The notes below the pieces were generated by a model. That model had not been told where the DNA came from. It saw only the letters and a program-made list of their open reading frames with translations, and did no database searches. Below, one piece after another: positions 49,474-57,906 of a stretch of DNA of 64,000 nt. The stretch covers positions 1-64,000 of the forward strand of contig CAZPXH010000009.1 of assembly GCA_964591085.1 (NCBI GenBank), given 5' to 3'. This DNA is from CAZPXH01 sp964591085 (GTDB lineage Bacteria > Spirochaetota > Spirochaetia > DSM-27196 > CAZPXH01). How positions within the stretch are numbered: the first letter of the stretch is position 1; every line of letters begins with the position of its first letter. Both the position numbers and the translations under genes were made by a program.

Positions 49474-52400
49474 TCAGAAGGAGATGCGGGCAAAAACCCT
49501 GCCGGAAAGCCCGAATTCCAGGCTTCCGGGATCCGATCCGCCCAGGCGAGCCTCCTGCACAGCCACGCTGAGGGTCCATCCGACGCTGGACAGAAGCCCA
49601 TCCGTCACCCGCTGTTCCCAGTCCAGCTGCGCCCGAGCGTCCCGCGCTTCGTCCCGAGGGCGAGACTGAATCTCTGCCACAAGCGAGATATGGCGTTCCC
49701 GCAGGGATAGCGCCCCGAGGCTGCCGGGCAGGCCGATCTCCAGCCGTGCCGAATCACGGAAGAGCCGCTTTGCCCGAAAGGTTCCGCTGAACCCCGGAGA
49801 GTCTCCCGCCCGGAGAGAACCGTCCAGGTCAATTGTTGCGACCCCCCCATCATCTCCTTCCGCCTCCGCCAGGATCCGGCCCGAGAGCTCCGTCACCCCC
49901 GGTTCAGTCAGCGCAGAGGCAAGTGGGCCGGGTCCGGAAAGGCCCGCGCTGAGCCCACTCCTGAGCTGCAGGATGGCAAAGCCTCCCCAGAGCTCCCGGT
50001 TGGCAGCGCGGGCCCGCAGGAGCACCGTTGCTCCCTGCACGCCCGCGGAGATCTCCGAGTCCTGCACGAAGGCGTCCAGATCCCGTCCGATGCTTTGCCT
50101 CAACCCCACCTCGGATACCTGCGGAATGAGTAGCTCCGGGAGTTCGCGTCCCAGTGGCCTGGTGAACTGCAGGACCAGCTCATCCCGAAGGACTGCTTCC
50201 GGCCCGAACCCCGGTGGCTGCGGCCGCAGTGCCAGGATCCCGGGAAACAGCTGTGACTCCCGCTCAGCTGTCCATGCACCCATCCAGGCGCCAGCTGCCC
50301 TGAGGTCCGAGCCCGTGGACTGCTGCGTTGGGTCCGGGGTGCCGTCAATCCCGGAGAAAAGTCTGCCGGCTGAGAGAAAGATCCGGCCCGAACCCAGCGG
50401 CAGGGAGAACGAAGCGTCCAGGGAGGCCGTGTAGTCCCGCCGTTCCATTTCGACACGAAAGACCGTGAGGGCCGGGACCAGCCGGAATCTTGGCCCCTCG
50501 TCCCCCAGGCGGAGTTCAGCATCCGCCTCAGTGCTTCTTGACGACAGGCCGGCCAGTGTATTCCCCTCAAGCCGGGACAGCAGGATCCACAGGTCCGCTC
50601 CCGGGCTCTCCGGTGCGATACCCTCATCCCCCGTGGAGCGCACGCCAACTTCGGCCTGGACCGGCCCGGCCCGGGCTTCCAGGTTCAGGACTCGGTTCCC
50701 CGAATCAGGTCCCGCGGAGGTCTGTGCACTTGCCGCGACTGCCACTTCACCCAGGCTGAGGGAGGCGTCTGCTGCCGCCACTATGCCTCCATCAACAGCC
50801 CAGCTGTTCCGGATTCCACCATCCATCTCCGCTCTGTTGGCCCGGGTCCCCGAGCTTTGGGGGGCCAGTCGGAGGCTGGCTCCTGCCCGCTGAAGCCCTG
50901 CTCCGTTTTGCAGTCCAATGTCCAGGCCCAGTCGGGTACCGGGAAGCCCCACGACGCCTGCCGCCAGTACACTGCCCTGAGCATCACTCCCCGAAACAGC
51001 ATCCGCGGACAGCGAGAGTTCGGCATCCCACAGCAGATCTGTGTTCCCCCGGCGCGCAATACTGCCCCGGTGTGAGAGCCGGAGCTCCGCAGAGGCGTTT
51101 CCGAGGGCCAGGGTCTCCGCTGCGGCGGCATAGACCTCGTCAATGAGGAAGCTCCCGTCCGCGGCGCTCGTCACCGCTAGTTGCAGGTTTGCCGGCATAC
51201 CAATTGTCCGAGCCGGTGCCGGCGGGACACCGGGATCGCTTGCTCCCGCTGCCACAAAGAGGAGTGCCGCTTCTACCACCGATCCGTCCGGCCCGGTGTA
51301 GGTCACAGCGCCGTCATCCATGGAGAGGGTCACGTCAACCCATTCCTCCTCCGCACGGATCTCCTGCGGAACTTCCGTATGCAGCTGATTGCCGGAAGCA
51401 TCGCTGATCCGCAGGACAAGGGCATCGCTGGGGGAAGCCAGCCCCGGGCCCGGCTGGAGGTAGAGCCCGAGTATGCGGCCGAGTGGAGCCCCGCCGGGGA
51501 GGGGCAGACTCACCGTGGCGGAGTCCGGAGGTTCGGCGCCGGACCAGGATACGCGGAGCGCGCCACCTGCGCTGGCAGCCGCAAGGGCTTCCGGAGTGCC
51601 CGCCGGGCCGGGCAGGGTAGAGGGAGGGCCGGTGCCCGGGACAGAGGAGAGCCGGAGCCGGGAATCGGTGGACTGACCTGCCGGGAGGCCAAGGCGTGCG
51701 CGTGGCGGTGTAACGGCTACCCGGAGCCCGGGCGCTTCGCTCCGGGTCTGAACGAGCAACCGGATGCTCTGGGCTCGCAACAGTAGCTCCCGCGCTGCCT
51801 GATCCAACTCCAGCTGTGCCGTCTCCCACGACTCGTCAGCGGGAATCGGGAATTCCAGGCGGACGAAAGAACCGCGCTGCTCCCGGTCCAGCGCGCCGTT
51901 GCCATTGTTGTCCTCGCTGTCCCGGATGCCGTTGTGCGCACCGCCTGCTGGGTGAAGGTAGCGGGTACCGGAGAAGTCCCACTCCCAGCCACCCTCGTTA
52001 TCCGATTCTTCCCGGTCCAGTAGCCCGTCCGAATCGCGGTCTTCTGAAAGCAGACCGATGTCCACGGCGATGCCAAGATCGCTCCGGGCGGCCGCATCGA
52101 TGCCCTGCACCAGGATGTCCAGCTCCAGCGCAGATGCAGACGAGAAGTCCGCACCTCCAAGGCTCCACTGCGCCGTTGACCAGGTGGCTCCCGCAGCGAG
52201 GTCCGCGTCCAGGACCACCGCAAGCCGGGAGCTCTGTCCTGCGGTTGCCCGCGCAATCCCCGGACCGGTGGCCTCCCCGGCGGAAGGGGTCTGGGAGCTT
52301 GCCCTCGGGACCGAATCCAGGGGCTGTGGAGGAAGACCCAGGTTGCTCAGGGCGCCGGCAAGCGGGATTGCCCGAGTATCGGCGGTTGGTGTGGGAAAGC

Positions 52401-54312
52401 CGGTGAGCCCAGAGACAGGCGCAGAGCCGGGCCCCAGGCTGGCATAGCTGATGGTTGTGTCCAGGCTGGTTGTGTCCAGGCCCAAGAGCTGCACAAAGCT
52501 GCCGCTGGACCCGGCCAGGCTCCCTGCAACGCGGGCTCCAGCCTCCCAGTCCCAGCCATTCCGGTTTCCGCCGCTCTGCAGGCTTCCGGCGGCGCGCAGG
52601 ACCCGCGGTGTTGCGCCGGAGACCGGCTGGTAGGCAGTGCCGGAGATGGGGAGATCCGCCGCAAGCCCCAGCTCCACCGACCCCGAATCACCCGGAAGGA
52701 GAATGGCCGTTCCCGCGCTGAGCCGCAACGTGGAAGCACTGCCGGCATCAGACGCTTCCTCCCAGTTGACTTCAATCCGTTCTCCTGGTGCGGGGCTCCA
52801 GCCCGGAATGAGTTCCCCTGTTGCCGGATCCACGGTGAAGCGTGACTCCGGATTCCCGTTGCGAGTGACCCGGACCGAGCCGGACCTTACGCCGGGTCCT
52901 AGCACGATGGGTCCGGCTGGAAGCTGCTGCACAACCCGGATTTCCGTAGCCGACAGGAGCGCACGCAGGCCGTCCGTTGCGCCCACGGGAACGCTCCCGC
53001 TGGGAAGGGGCAGGCGGTCTCCCGGACCCCTGCCCGGGTCTGCGGATCCAAGGACTATGGTGCCGTTGCTGCGCCGGACGGGGAGCCCGCCGCTGGCCAC
53101 GGGTGCGCCGACTCCATCCTCTGTGGCGCGCACCAGCACCTCCGCGGTGAGCGTCTCTCCGGGGGAAGCCGGGACCTGAGCATCTGTCCGCCGGTAGGCA
53201 GCAAAGGGCAGCCGGAGTGCCGGATCATAGATGAGGACCGCGGGCTCACCGGAAATCTCTGCAAACAGCAGCTCTCCGGTAGCGGCAGGATCATCGCTTG
53301 CCAGCCGCGCCACTGCGGATGCAAGCGCGCTCCCGCGGACAAACGGCTGCAGGGAGCCCGGGCGGTAGTCGCCGTTGCTCACATCGGGGATCCCTCCGGG
53401 AACCGGGGTGCCGGACTCTCCCGGACCGCTTGCATCCGGGTTGCGGTAGCTCACAAGGATTCGGCTCTCAGCCGGCTGGTTCAGCACCAGGAACCCGCTG
53501 GCTTCATCCACGGAGAAGTCCGTGCCCCGGGAGAGTTCGCGGTAGTCCCGCCCGTCACTTGCCCCGAGGAGATTGGTTTCGCCCGGTCCCGAGGGCGCTC
53601 GCTCGCTCTGGGCGGCAAAGACCCTGATCCCGGTAACCGGAGCGTCCGGGAGGAGGAAATCCTGCCGGTCAGTGAGATTGCTGGCCGGCAGCACCAGCTC
53701 CGTCACGCGTCTGCTGTCAATCCAGGTAGCGCTCTGCTGCTCGGTTGGCTGGAGCTGTGCGCTGAAAGCGGCACGGACCCGTTCGGATTCAAGCTGTACC
53801 TGTGCGCCGGGATGAAGCGCTCCTCCGCCTCCGCCAACACCCGCAAAGGTGGGAATGCTCCGCTCACGCAGGCCAAACTCCGCCAGGCGGAGGAGACCGG
53901 AGTCACTGCGATATCCAGCGGAGTACTCGCGGAAGCCCGAGTCCTTCAGGAGACTGGCTTCCAGAAAGAAGTGTTGTAGCAACAGAACGGAGAGTACGAG
54001 GTCAACGCGGTTGACCAGGAGCTCCGGGCTCAGTCCGGCGGCGGAGGAGGCGAATGAAACCCCACGCTCGCTCCCGCTTCCCTCCAGGATCAGGCCCCCG
54101 GCAAGTCCAAAGGACGATGTCCAGCTTCCCAGAGCCTGGACGCTCAGATCGGCTGATCCAAGCTCCGTATTCAGCAGGGTACTACCGCCGGCGCGGAGAT
54201 CATCCAGACTCAGAAGCGGGCCAGCAACCGCCTGCGCGGCGCTTTCCCGCGCACCGGAAAGCAGCAGCAGAAGGCAGAGGAATGCGGGTTTTCCCGATCC
54301 CGGTCGCTTCAT
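49474..54312 (-). CDS. Giant outer-membrane protein, SprA-like by pattern
   Basis: 1612 residues from ATG 54312. A signal peptide (KPAFLCLLLLLSGARESAAQA) and then a very long beta-rich, Ser/Gly/Pro-rich sequence. Residues about 260-290 (RDYRELSRGTDFSVDEASGF...) recall the repeated blocks of SprA, the type IX secretion translocon of Bacteroidota. Residues about 765-815 hold two calcium-binding-like loops (DRDSDGLLDREES, DNNGNGALDREQRG), also reminiscent of SprA. The C-terminal 600 residues alternate strands and end in FARISF, a barrel-like Phe end. No other type IX secretion gene was seen here. The gene precedes the outer-membrane/FecR/mutL operon with its own promoter between. Confidence 0.65.
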   Translation of the reverse strand: MKRPGSGKPAFLCLLLLLSGARESAAQAVAGPLLSLDDLRAGGSTLLNTELGSADLSVQALGSWTSSFGLAGGLILEGSGSERGVSFASSAAGLSPELLVNRVDLVLSVLLLQHFFLEASLLKDSGFREYSAGYRSDSGLLRLAEFGLRERSIPTFAGVGGGGGALHPGAQVQLESERVRAAFSAQLQPTEQQSATWIDSRRVTELVLPASNLTDRQDFLLPDAPVTGIRVFAAQSERAPSGPGETNLLGASDGRDYRELSRGTDFSVDEASGFLVLNQPAESRILVSYRNPDASGPGESGTPVPGGIPDVSNGDYRPGSLQPFVRGSALASAVARLASDDPAATGELLFAEISGEPAVLIYDPALRLPFAAYRRTDAQVPASPGETLTAEVLVRATEDGVGAPVASGGLPVRRSNGTIVLGSADPGRGPGDRLPLPSGSVPVGATDGLRALLSATEIRVVQQLPAGPIVLGPGVRSGSVRVTRNGNPESRFTVDPATGELIPGWSPAPGERIEVNWEEASDAGSASTLRLSAGTAILLPGDSGSVELGLAADLPISGTAYQPVSGATPRVLRAAGSLQSGGNRNGWDWEAGARVAGSLAGSSGSFVQLLGLDTTSLDTTISYASLGPGSAPVSGLTGFPTPTADTRAIPLAGALSNLGLPPQPLDSVPRASSQTPSAGEATGPGIARATAGQSSRLAVVLDADLAAGATWSTAQWSLGGADFSSASALELDILVQGIDAAARSDLGIAVDIGLLSEDRDSDGLLDREESDNEGGWEWDFSGTRYLHPAGGAHNGIRDSEDNNGNGALDREQRGSFVRLEFPIPADESWETAQLELDQAARELLLRAQSIRLLVQTRSEAPGLRVAVTPPRARLGLPAGQSTDSRLRLSSVPGTGPPSTLPGPAGTPEALAAASAGGALRVSWSGAEPPDSATVSLPLPGGAPLGRILGLYLQPGPGLASPSDALVLRISDASGNQLHTEVPQEIRAEEEWVDVTLSMDDGAVTYTGPDGSVVEAALLFVAAGASDPGVPPAPARTIGMPANLQLAVTSAADGSFLIDEVYAAAAETLALGNASAELRLSHRGSIARRGNTDLLWDAELSLSADAVSGSDAQGSVLAAGVVGLPGTRLGLDIGLQNGAGLQRAGASLRLAPQSSGTRANRAEMDGGIRNSWAVDGGIVAAADASLSLGEVAVAASAQTSAGPDSGNRVLNLEARAGPVQAEVGVRSTGDEGIAPESPGADLWILLSRLEGNTLAGLSSRSTEADAELRLGDEGPRFRLVPALTVFRVEMERRDYTASLDASFSLPLGSGRIFLSAGRLFSGIDGTPDPTQQSTGSDLRAAGAWMGAWTAERESQLFPGILALRPQPPGFGPEAVLRDELVLQFTRPLGRELPELLIPQVSEVGLRQSIGRDLDAFVQDSEISAGVQGATVLLRARAANRELWGGFAILQLRSGLSAGLSGPGPLASALTEPGVTELSGRILAEAEGDDGGVATIDLDGSLRAGDSPGFSGTFRAKRLFRDSARLEIGLPGSLGALSLRERHISLVAEIQSRPRDEARDARAQLDWEQRVTDGLLSSVGWTLSVAVQEARLGGSDPGSLEFGLSGRVFARISF

Positions 54313-54375
54313 CGGTGTGATGGTAGCCCAGTGCTACTTGTGCACCAATGCAGAAGCGCCGAAAATGGAGAGGTC

Positions 54376-55296
54376 ATGGCGGCCGAAGACCAAAAGGCGG
54401 AAGCGTTTCTCGCCCGGCTCCTCGCCAACCCGGCGATGCAGCACTTCACCCCGCTGCAGAAGGAAGAGCAGATCATCCAGTTTCTGCACGCAAACGCGCC
54501 ACAGCTGGCTCCCACGCTGACCAGCCCGGCCTACTTTGCAGGCAAGAGCTGGAGTGACGTGTTCTCCATGATGGTTGACGCCCTCTACCGAATTGTGGAC
54601 CGGCAGCTTGTGCCGGCCGTTGACCAGGCCGTTGATCGCATGACCTTTTCCTTCGTTCCGTTTCTACGGCAGCAGAACGTTCCGTACGAGAAGGTGAAGG
54701 AGCAGGTCCTCCAGGTCCTGAAGGAGACGATCAGCAAGCCGGATGCGCGCCGCGCGTTCACCGGACCCTACGCGACCGTTCATTTTCGGATTGTGGACAA
54801 GTACATAGAAGAGGTGTACCGGCGGAAGAGCTACATCCACCGGGAGTTCACCCGAGTTCAGGGGCTGAAGATGAGCAAGGAGGAGGTCAGGGAGCTGGTA
54901 ATCATGAGCCTCCTGCTCAAGCCCGCCATTTGCCTGATGGCCCAGGGCAGTGCCGGTCCCAACAGCAGCACCGGCACGGTTCAGGCGTCCTACGCCAAGC
55001 AGGTGTTTGGCCCGGTGTCCCAGAAGCTGAAGCTGCTCCCGGAACCCGTGGTACGCAGTGCGCTCAACGCCAATGTCAGCTTCATGGAAGACCGGGACAC
55101 GGAAGCGACGTCGCGCTTTGCCGCGGTCTTTGCTGCACGATCCCGCAACTATCATCCCTACGTGAAGGTGGACCGCGGCGCCGACAGCCCGGACAAGAGC
55201 TGGCTCAGCATCGCCCGGCGGAACTACAAGTTCTACGGCTTTGACATCAAGATGCTAGACGAGTTCTACCGGATCGCAGCCGAGAACGGCTGGTAG
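54376..55296 (+). CDS. Unrecognised soluble protein, 306 residues
   Basis: Start ATG 54376 (MAAEDQKAEAFLAR) with GAGAGG shortly before; an upstream in-frame ATG at 54331 gives an unlikely tail. A mostly helical protein with no signal peptide; repeated amphipathic helices (YEKVKEQVLQVLKE, SKEEVRELVIMSLLLKPAI) and a C-terminal WLSIARRNYKFYGFDIKMLDEFYRIA. Family not recognised. It starts a three-gene plus-strand run followed 10 bases later by the voltage-sensor-like gene and then DUF503, and diverges from the SprA-like gene across 63 bases. Co-transcription with a membrane sensor is its only functional clue. Confidence 0.7.
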   Translation: MAAEDQKAEAFLARLLANPAMQHFTPLQKEEQIIQFLHANAPQLAPTLTSPAYFAGKSWSDVFSMMVDALYRIVDRQLVPAVDQAVDRMTFSFVPFLRQQNVPYEKVKEQVLQVLKETISKPDARRAFTGPYATVHFRIVDKYIEEVYRRKSYIHREFTRVQGLKMSKEEVRELVIMSLLLKPAICLMAQGSAGPNSSTGTVQASYAKQVFGPVSQKLKLLPEPVVRSALNANVSFMEDRDTEATSRFAAVFAARSRNYHPYVKVDRGADSPDKSWLSIARRNYKFYGFDIKMLDEFYRIAAENGW

Positions 55297-55305
55297 GAGA
55301 GGACA

Positions 55306-56445
55306 ATGAACAGCCGCGTTCGTGAAGGCCTTGAGAACCTCGTGGTATTCGCCATCATCCTTGTCCTTGTCCAGACCTTTCTGGAGGACCTCGCCATCCT
55401 CCTTGCCTGGCCGTGGGACGTTCGCCGGATCCTGGTGTTTGCCGGCTTTGGCTTTGACCTATTCTTCACCGCCGAGTTCCTGATTCGGTTCTTTGCCGCG
55501 CTCAGCCGCCGGCGCGCCGCACAGTACGTCCTGCGTGAACGCGGCTGGATCGATTTTCTGGCCTCCATTCCCTTGCTGCTGCTGAACTCGGGCCCGGCCG
55601 CCTTTGCGCTTCTTGCCGGCGGGGTTCCGATCCTTGGCTTTGGCGGAATCCTCAGCGTGCTGAAGGTGGCAAAGTCCATCCGAATATCGCGGATTCTGCG
55701 GCTCCTGCGGCTGCTGAAGATCTTCCGGCGCATCAAGAACACGGACTCCACTATGGCGCAGCGCCACGTTGCCACCATCACCACCCTCGCCGTGGTTGTC
55801 TTTGTATTCAGCCTGCTTGGCTTTGCCTTTGCTGAGACCTTCCTTGAGCTTCCCGCCCTGGACGTTGACCGACAGGAGCGCGCGCTCCCGATTGTTGATC
55901 TCATCGAGTCCCGCGGTCTGGCAGACCCAGCGAACCGGCAGGAACTGCAGGACCTGATGCGCATTGAGCAGGACGTGTTGCAAGTGCGCCGCGGGGATGA
56001 GCTTGTCTACAATCGCTATGAACCCGCGTACTACGAGCGCTTCTTTGGTCCGGGAGACTACAGCTACCTGGAGCAGGGGGATGTGGGTGTGTTCTTTGAT
56101 CTCCGTCCAGTAGCACAGGATGGCGCGAGGGCGAATCTCCTGCATTTCCTGATCATCGTGCTCATCGTGGGGGTCTACCTCTTCTACTACAGTGGTCACT
56201 TTGCGCTGACAGTCAGCGATCCCATCACAATCATGCGCCGGGGTATGCAGGAGAAGGGCTACAACCTGGAAGTGCTCGTGCCTCGGGAATACGCCGATGA
56301 CGAGGTCTATCGGCTTGCCGGACTGTACAACGAGGTGTATCTACCCCTGAAGGACCGGACCGGCACCGAGGAGGACAGTGGCGTGCTGGACCTCAAGCTT
56401 GATGACGTGAAGGGACTGCTCGGCGATTCATCGTCCGAAGACTGA
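55306..56445 (+). CDS. Voltage-sensor-like membrane protein with periplasmic sensor and HAMP-like region
   Basis: 379 residues. Helices S1 (11-33), S2 (42-66, with Asp/Glu countercharges in FGFDLFFTAEFLI), S3 (about 80-95, GWIDFLASIP) and S4 with basic residues every third position (R126, R129, R132, R135, K138, R141) form a typical voltage-sensor domain. A fifth helix (155-178) is followed not by a pore loop but by about 100 residues that look extracytoplasmic, a sixth helix (278-298), and a tail resembling HAMP (SDPITIMRRGM... DDEVYRLAGLYNEV). No TVGYG-type filter is present, so it is unlikely to be an ordinary K+ channel. It may signal voltage or envelope state to partners. Confidence 0.75.
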   Translation: MNSRVREGLENLVVFAIILVLVQTFLEDLAILLAWPWDVRRILVFAGFGFDLFFTAEFLIRFFAALSRRRAAQYVLRERGWIDFLASIPLLLLNSGPAAFALLAGGVPILGFGGILSVLKVAKSIRISRILRLLRLLKIFRRIKNTDSTMAQRHVATITTLAVVVFVFSLLGFAFAETFLELPALDVDRQERALPIVDLIESRGLADPANRQELQDLMRIEQDVLQVRRGDELVYNRYEPAYYERFFGPGDYSYLEQGDVGVFFDLRPVAQDGARANLLHFLIIVLIVGVYLFYYSGHFALTVSDPITIMRRGMQEKGYNLEVLVPREYADDEVYRLAGLYNEVYLPLKDRTGTEEDSGVLDLKLDDVKGLLGDSSSED

Positions 56446-56464
56446 CAAGACCGGTGAACAGAAC

Positions 56465-56755
56465 ATGGTTGTCTCAATGCTTCAGTGCGTGCTGGAGCTC
56501 CCCGAAACGGCCTCGCTGAAGGACAAGCGGACCATCGTTAAGTCGCTGAAGGATCGGGTGATCCGGCGCTACCGGGTCAGCGCGGCGGAGGTGGATCTCC
56601 AGGACAATCGGAGCTGGACGCGGCTGGGCTTTGCGGTGGTATCCAACTCCCGGGAGCACGGCGAAGAAATCATGCGCCGTGTCCTGGACTTTGTGGAAAC
56701 GGTGAGCGCCGCGCGCATCCACGACAACTCAATCCATACCGAGGTCTACGGTTAG
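56465..56755 (+). CDS. DUF503 (YlxP-like) protein
   Basis: 96 residues. The whole protein matches the DUF503 pattern: MLQCVLELPETASLKDKRTIVKSLKDRVIRRYRVSAAEVD, LGFAVVSNSREHGEEIM and a terminal VETVSAARIHDNSIHTEVYG. In many bacteria it sits near rbfA/infB and is thought to affect ribosome or growth control, but the molecular role is not established. It starts 19 bases after the voltage-sensor-like gene. Its 3' end overlaps the convergent ComFB gene by four bases. Confidence 0.85.
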   Translation: MVVSMLQCVLELPETASLKDKRTIVKSLKDRVIRRYRVSAAEVDLQDNRSWTRLGFAVVSNSREHGEEIMRRVLDFVETVSAARIHDNSIHTEVYG

Positions 56756-57432
56756 GCCGGCACCAGGAAGAGGTCCGGAAGCTGCATATCGCTGTCCATC
56801 CGAACCTCGTGAAGCAGTGCGGAGCGGCTGGTCACCGTGAACACGTGTCGGTAGGGCTCAAAGCGCCGGTCGTCTGTGGCAATGGTGAAGTCAAACTCCG
56901 CATGCTCCCCGGCTTCGGAGGCCGGGATCGGCAGGGGCCAGAAGAGGAAGCCCCCCGGAGCGGCGGATACGGTTGAGTAGGGGTTGGACCAGCGAGCGTC
57001 CATCATTTCCACCAGGGAGCCGTCCCGAAGGAGTGACACCTCAAGGTCGGTGAGTGGTTCAAAGCTCACGCCGTTCAGGACCCGTCCCTCAATGACCGGA
57101 AAGGTGAAGAACGCGCCCTCCCGCTGAACGTTCATTCCTTCTGCGTTGTAGTAGCTGCGCCTCACTGTGGTCACCCTGGACAGGCCTTCGTGAGCGAGGG
57201 AAAGCACATCAATCGCCAGCTGCGGATCGGCACGAATCTCGTCCCGTGCGCGGGCAAGTCCGCGACTGCTGGAGACGTAGCGCTGCTGAACACGGTTGAG
57301 GACGTAGCAGATGACGTCTTCCCGGCATTCGGTAGCCAGGCAATCGTCCTGGCTTCCGGCTGCCTCCCGTTCGTCACAGAGCTCATCTACAACGCTGACG
57401 ACCAGGTCTTCCAGGACGTTATGGATTGCCAC
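56752..57432 (-). CDS. ComFB-domain protein (c-di-GMP receptor family) with C-terminal beta-sandwich
   Basis: 226 residues. Residues 1-90 match ComFB: AIHNVLEDLVVSVVDELCDE, CLATECREDVICYVLNRVQQRYVSS with the two Cys and Asp typical of the family. ComFB/CdgR proteins of cyanobacteria are known c-di-GMP receptors. The C-terminal part (about 95-226) is beta-rich (FPVIEGRVLNGVSFEPLTDLEVSLL...GGFLFWPLP), resembling a carboxypeptidase-regulatory-like beta-sandwich; this fusion I have not met before. Start GTG 57432 has GGAGG six bases upstream. It is the last of three minus-strand genes after HD and an unknown gene. Confidence 0.75.
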   Translation of the reverse strand: MAIHNVLEDLVVSVVDELCDEREAAGSQDDCLATECREDVICYVLNRVQQRYVSSSRGLARARDEIRADPQLAIDVLSLAHEGLSRVTTVRRSYYNAEGMNVQREGAFFTFPVIEGRVLNGVSFEPLTDLEVSLLRDGSLVEMMDARWSNPYSTVSAAPGGFLFWPLPIPASEAGEHAEFDFTIATDDRRFEPYRHVFTVTSRSALLHEVRMDSDMQLPDLFLVPA

Positions 57433-57447
57433 CGAGGTCCTCCCGGT

Positions 57448-57906
57448 TCATGAGTCTCCGCGGGTCACGCCCGATTCGCTGCCAGCGGTCACCGTCAACA
57501 GCTCCTGCACCGCGTCAATGGCGCTGCGCAGGTCCCGCACGGTTTCCTTGAGGGCAAAGTAGTTGAGACCGGCGTAGTAGATCTTGGAATACACGGTAAC
57601 GGCGATTTCCTCGCTGCAGGGCTGCAGGCTGAAGTAGCAGCCGTACTCGTAGCAGACGCGCATCAGCTCTTCAATGCGGACCCGAAGGAAGTCGGCAAGG
57701 CGCGGGGAAAGGGAGAAGGTGTACAGGAGTTCCAGAAAGCGGCTCTCGGGCTCAATGAACAGACCTGCCCCAAACCCATCTTCGCTCTCAAAGGTTGCGC
57801 TGTAGGTTTCTTCCTCGAACTCGGCGTCCTGTACCTGGTAGCCCAGTTCCCGGAACAGAATTCGCGTCCGTCGGACGCGCTCCCGCATCAGGCGTGAGTG
57901 CTTCAT
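57448..57906 (-). CDS. Unrecognised small protein, 152 residues
   Basis: Basic N-terminus (KHSRLMRERVRRTRILF) followed by an alpha/beta part (GYQVQDAEFEEETYSATFESEDGFGAGLFIEP) and a helical C-terminus. The layout is reminiscent of YbjN-like or type III chaperone-like folds, but no motif confirms this. ATG 57906 overlaps the HD gene stop by four bases (ATGA), and the gene ends 15 bases before the ComFB gene, so it is transcribed with both. A soluble cytoplasmic protein; function unknown. Confidence 0.65.
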   Translation of the reverse strand: MKHSRLMRERVRRTRILFRELGYQVQDAEFEEETYSATFESEDGFGAGLFIEPESRFLELLYTFSLSPRLADFLRVRIEELMRVCYEYGCYFSLQPCSEEIAVTVYSKIYYAGLNYFALKETVRDLRSAIDAVQELLTVTAGSESGVTRGDS

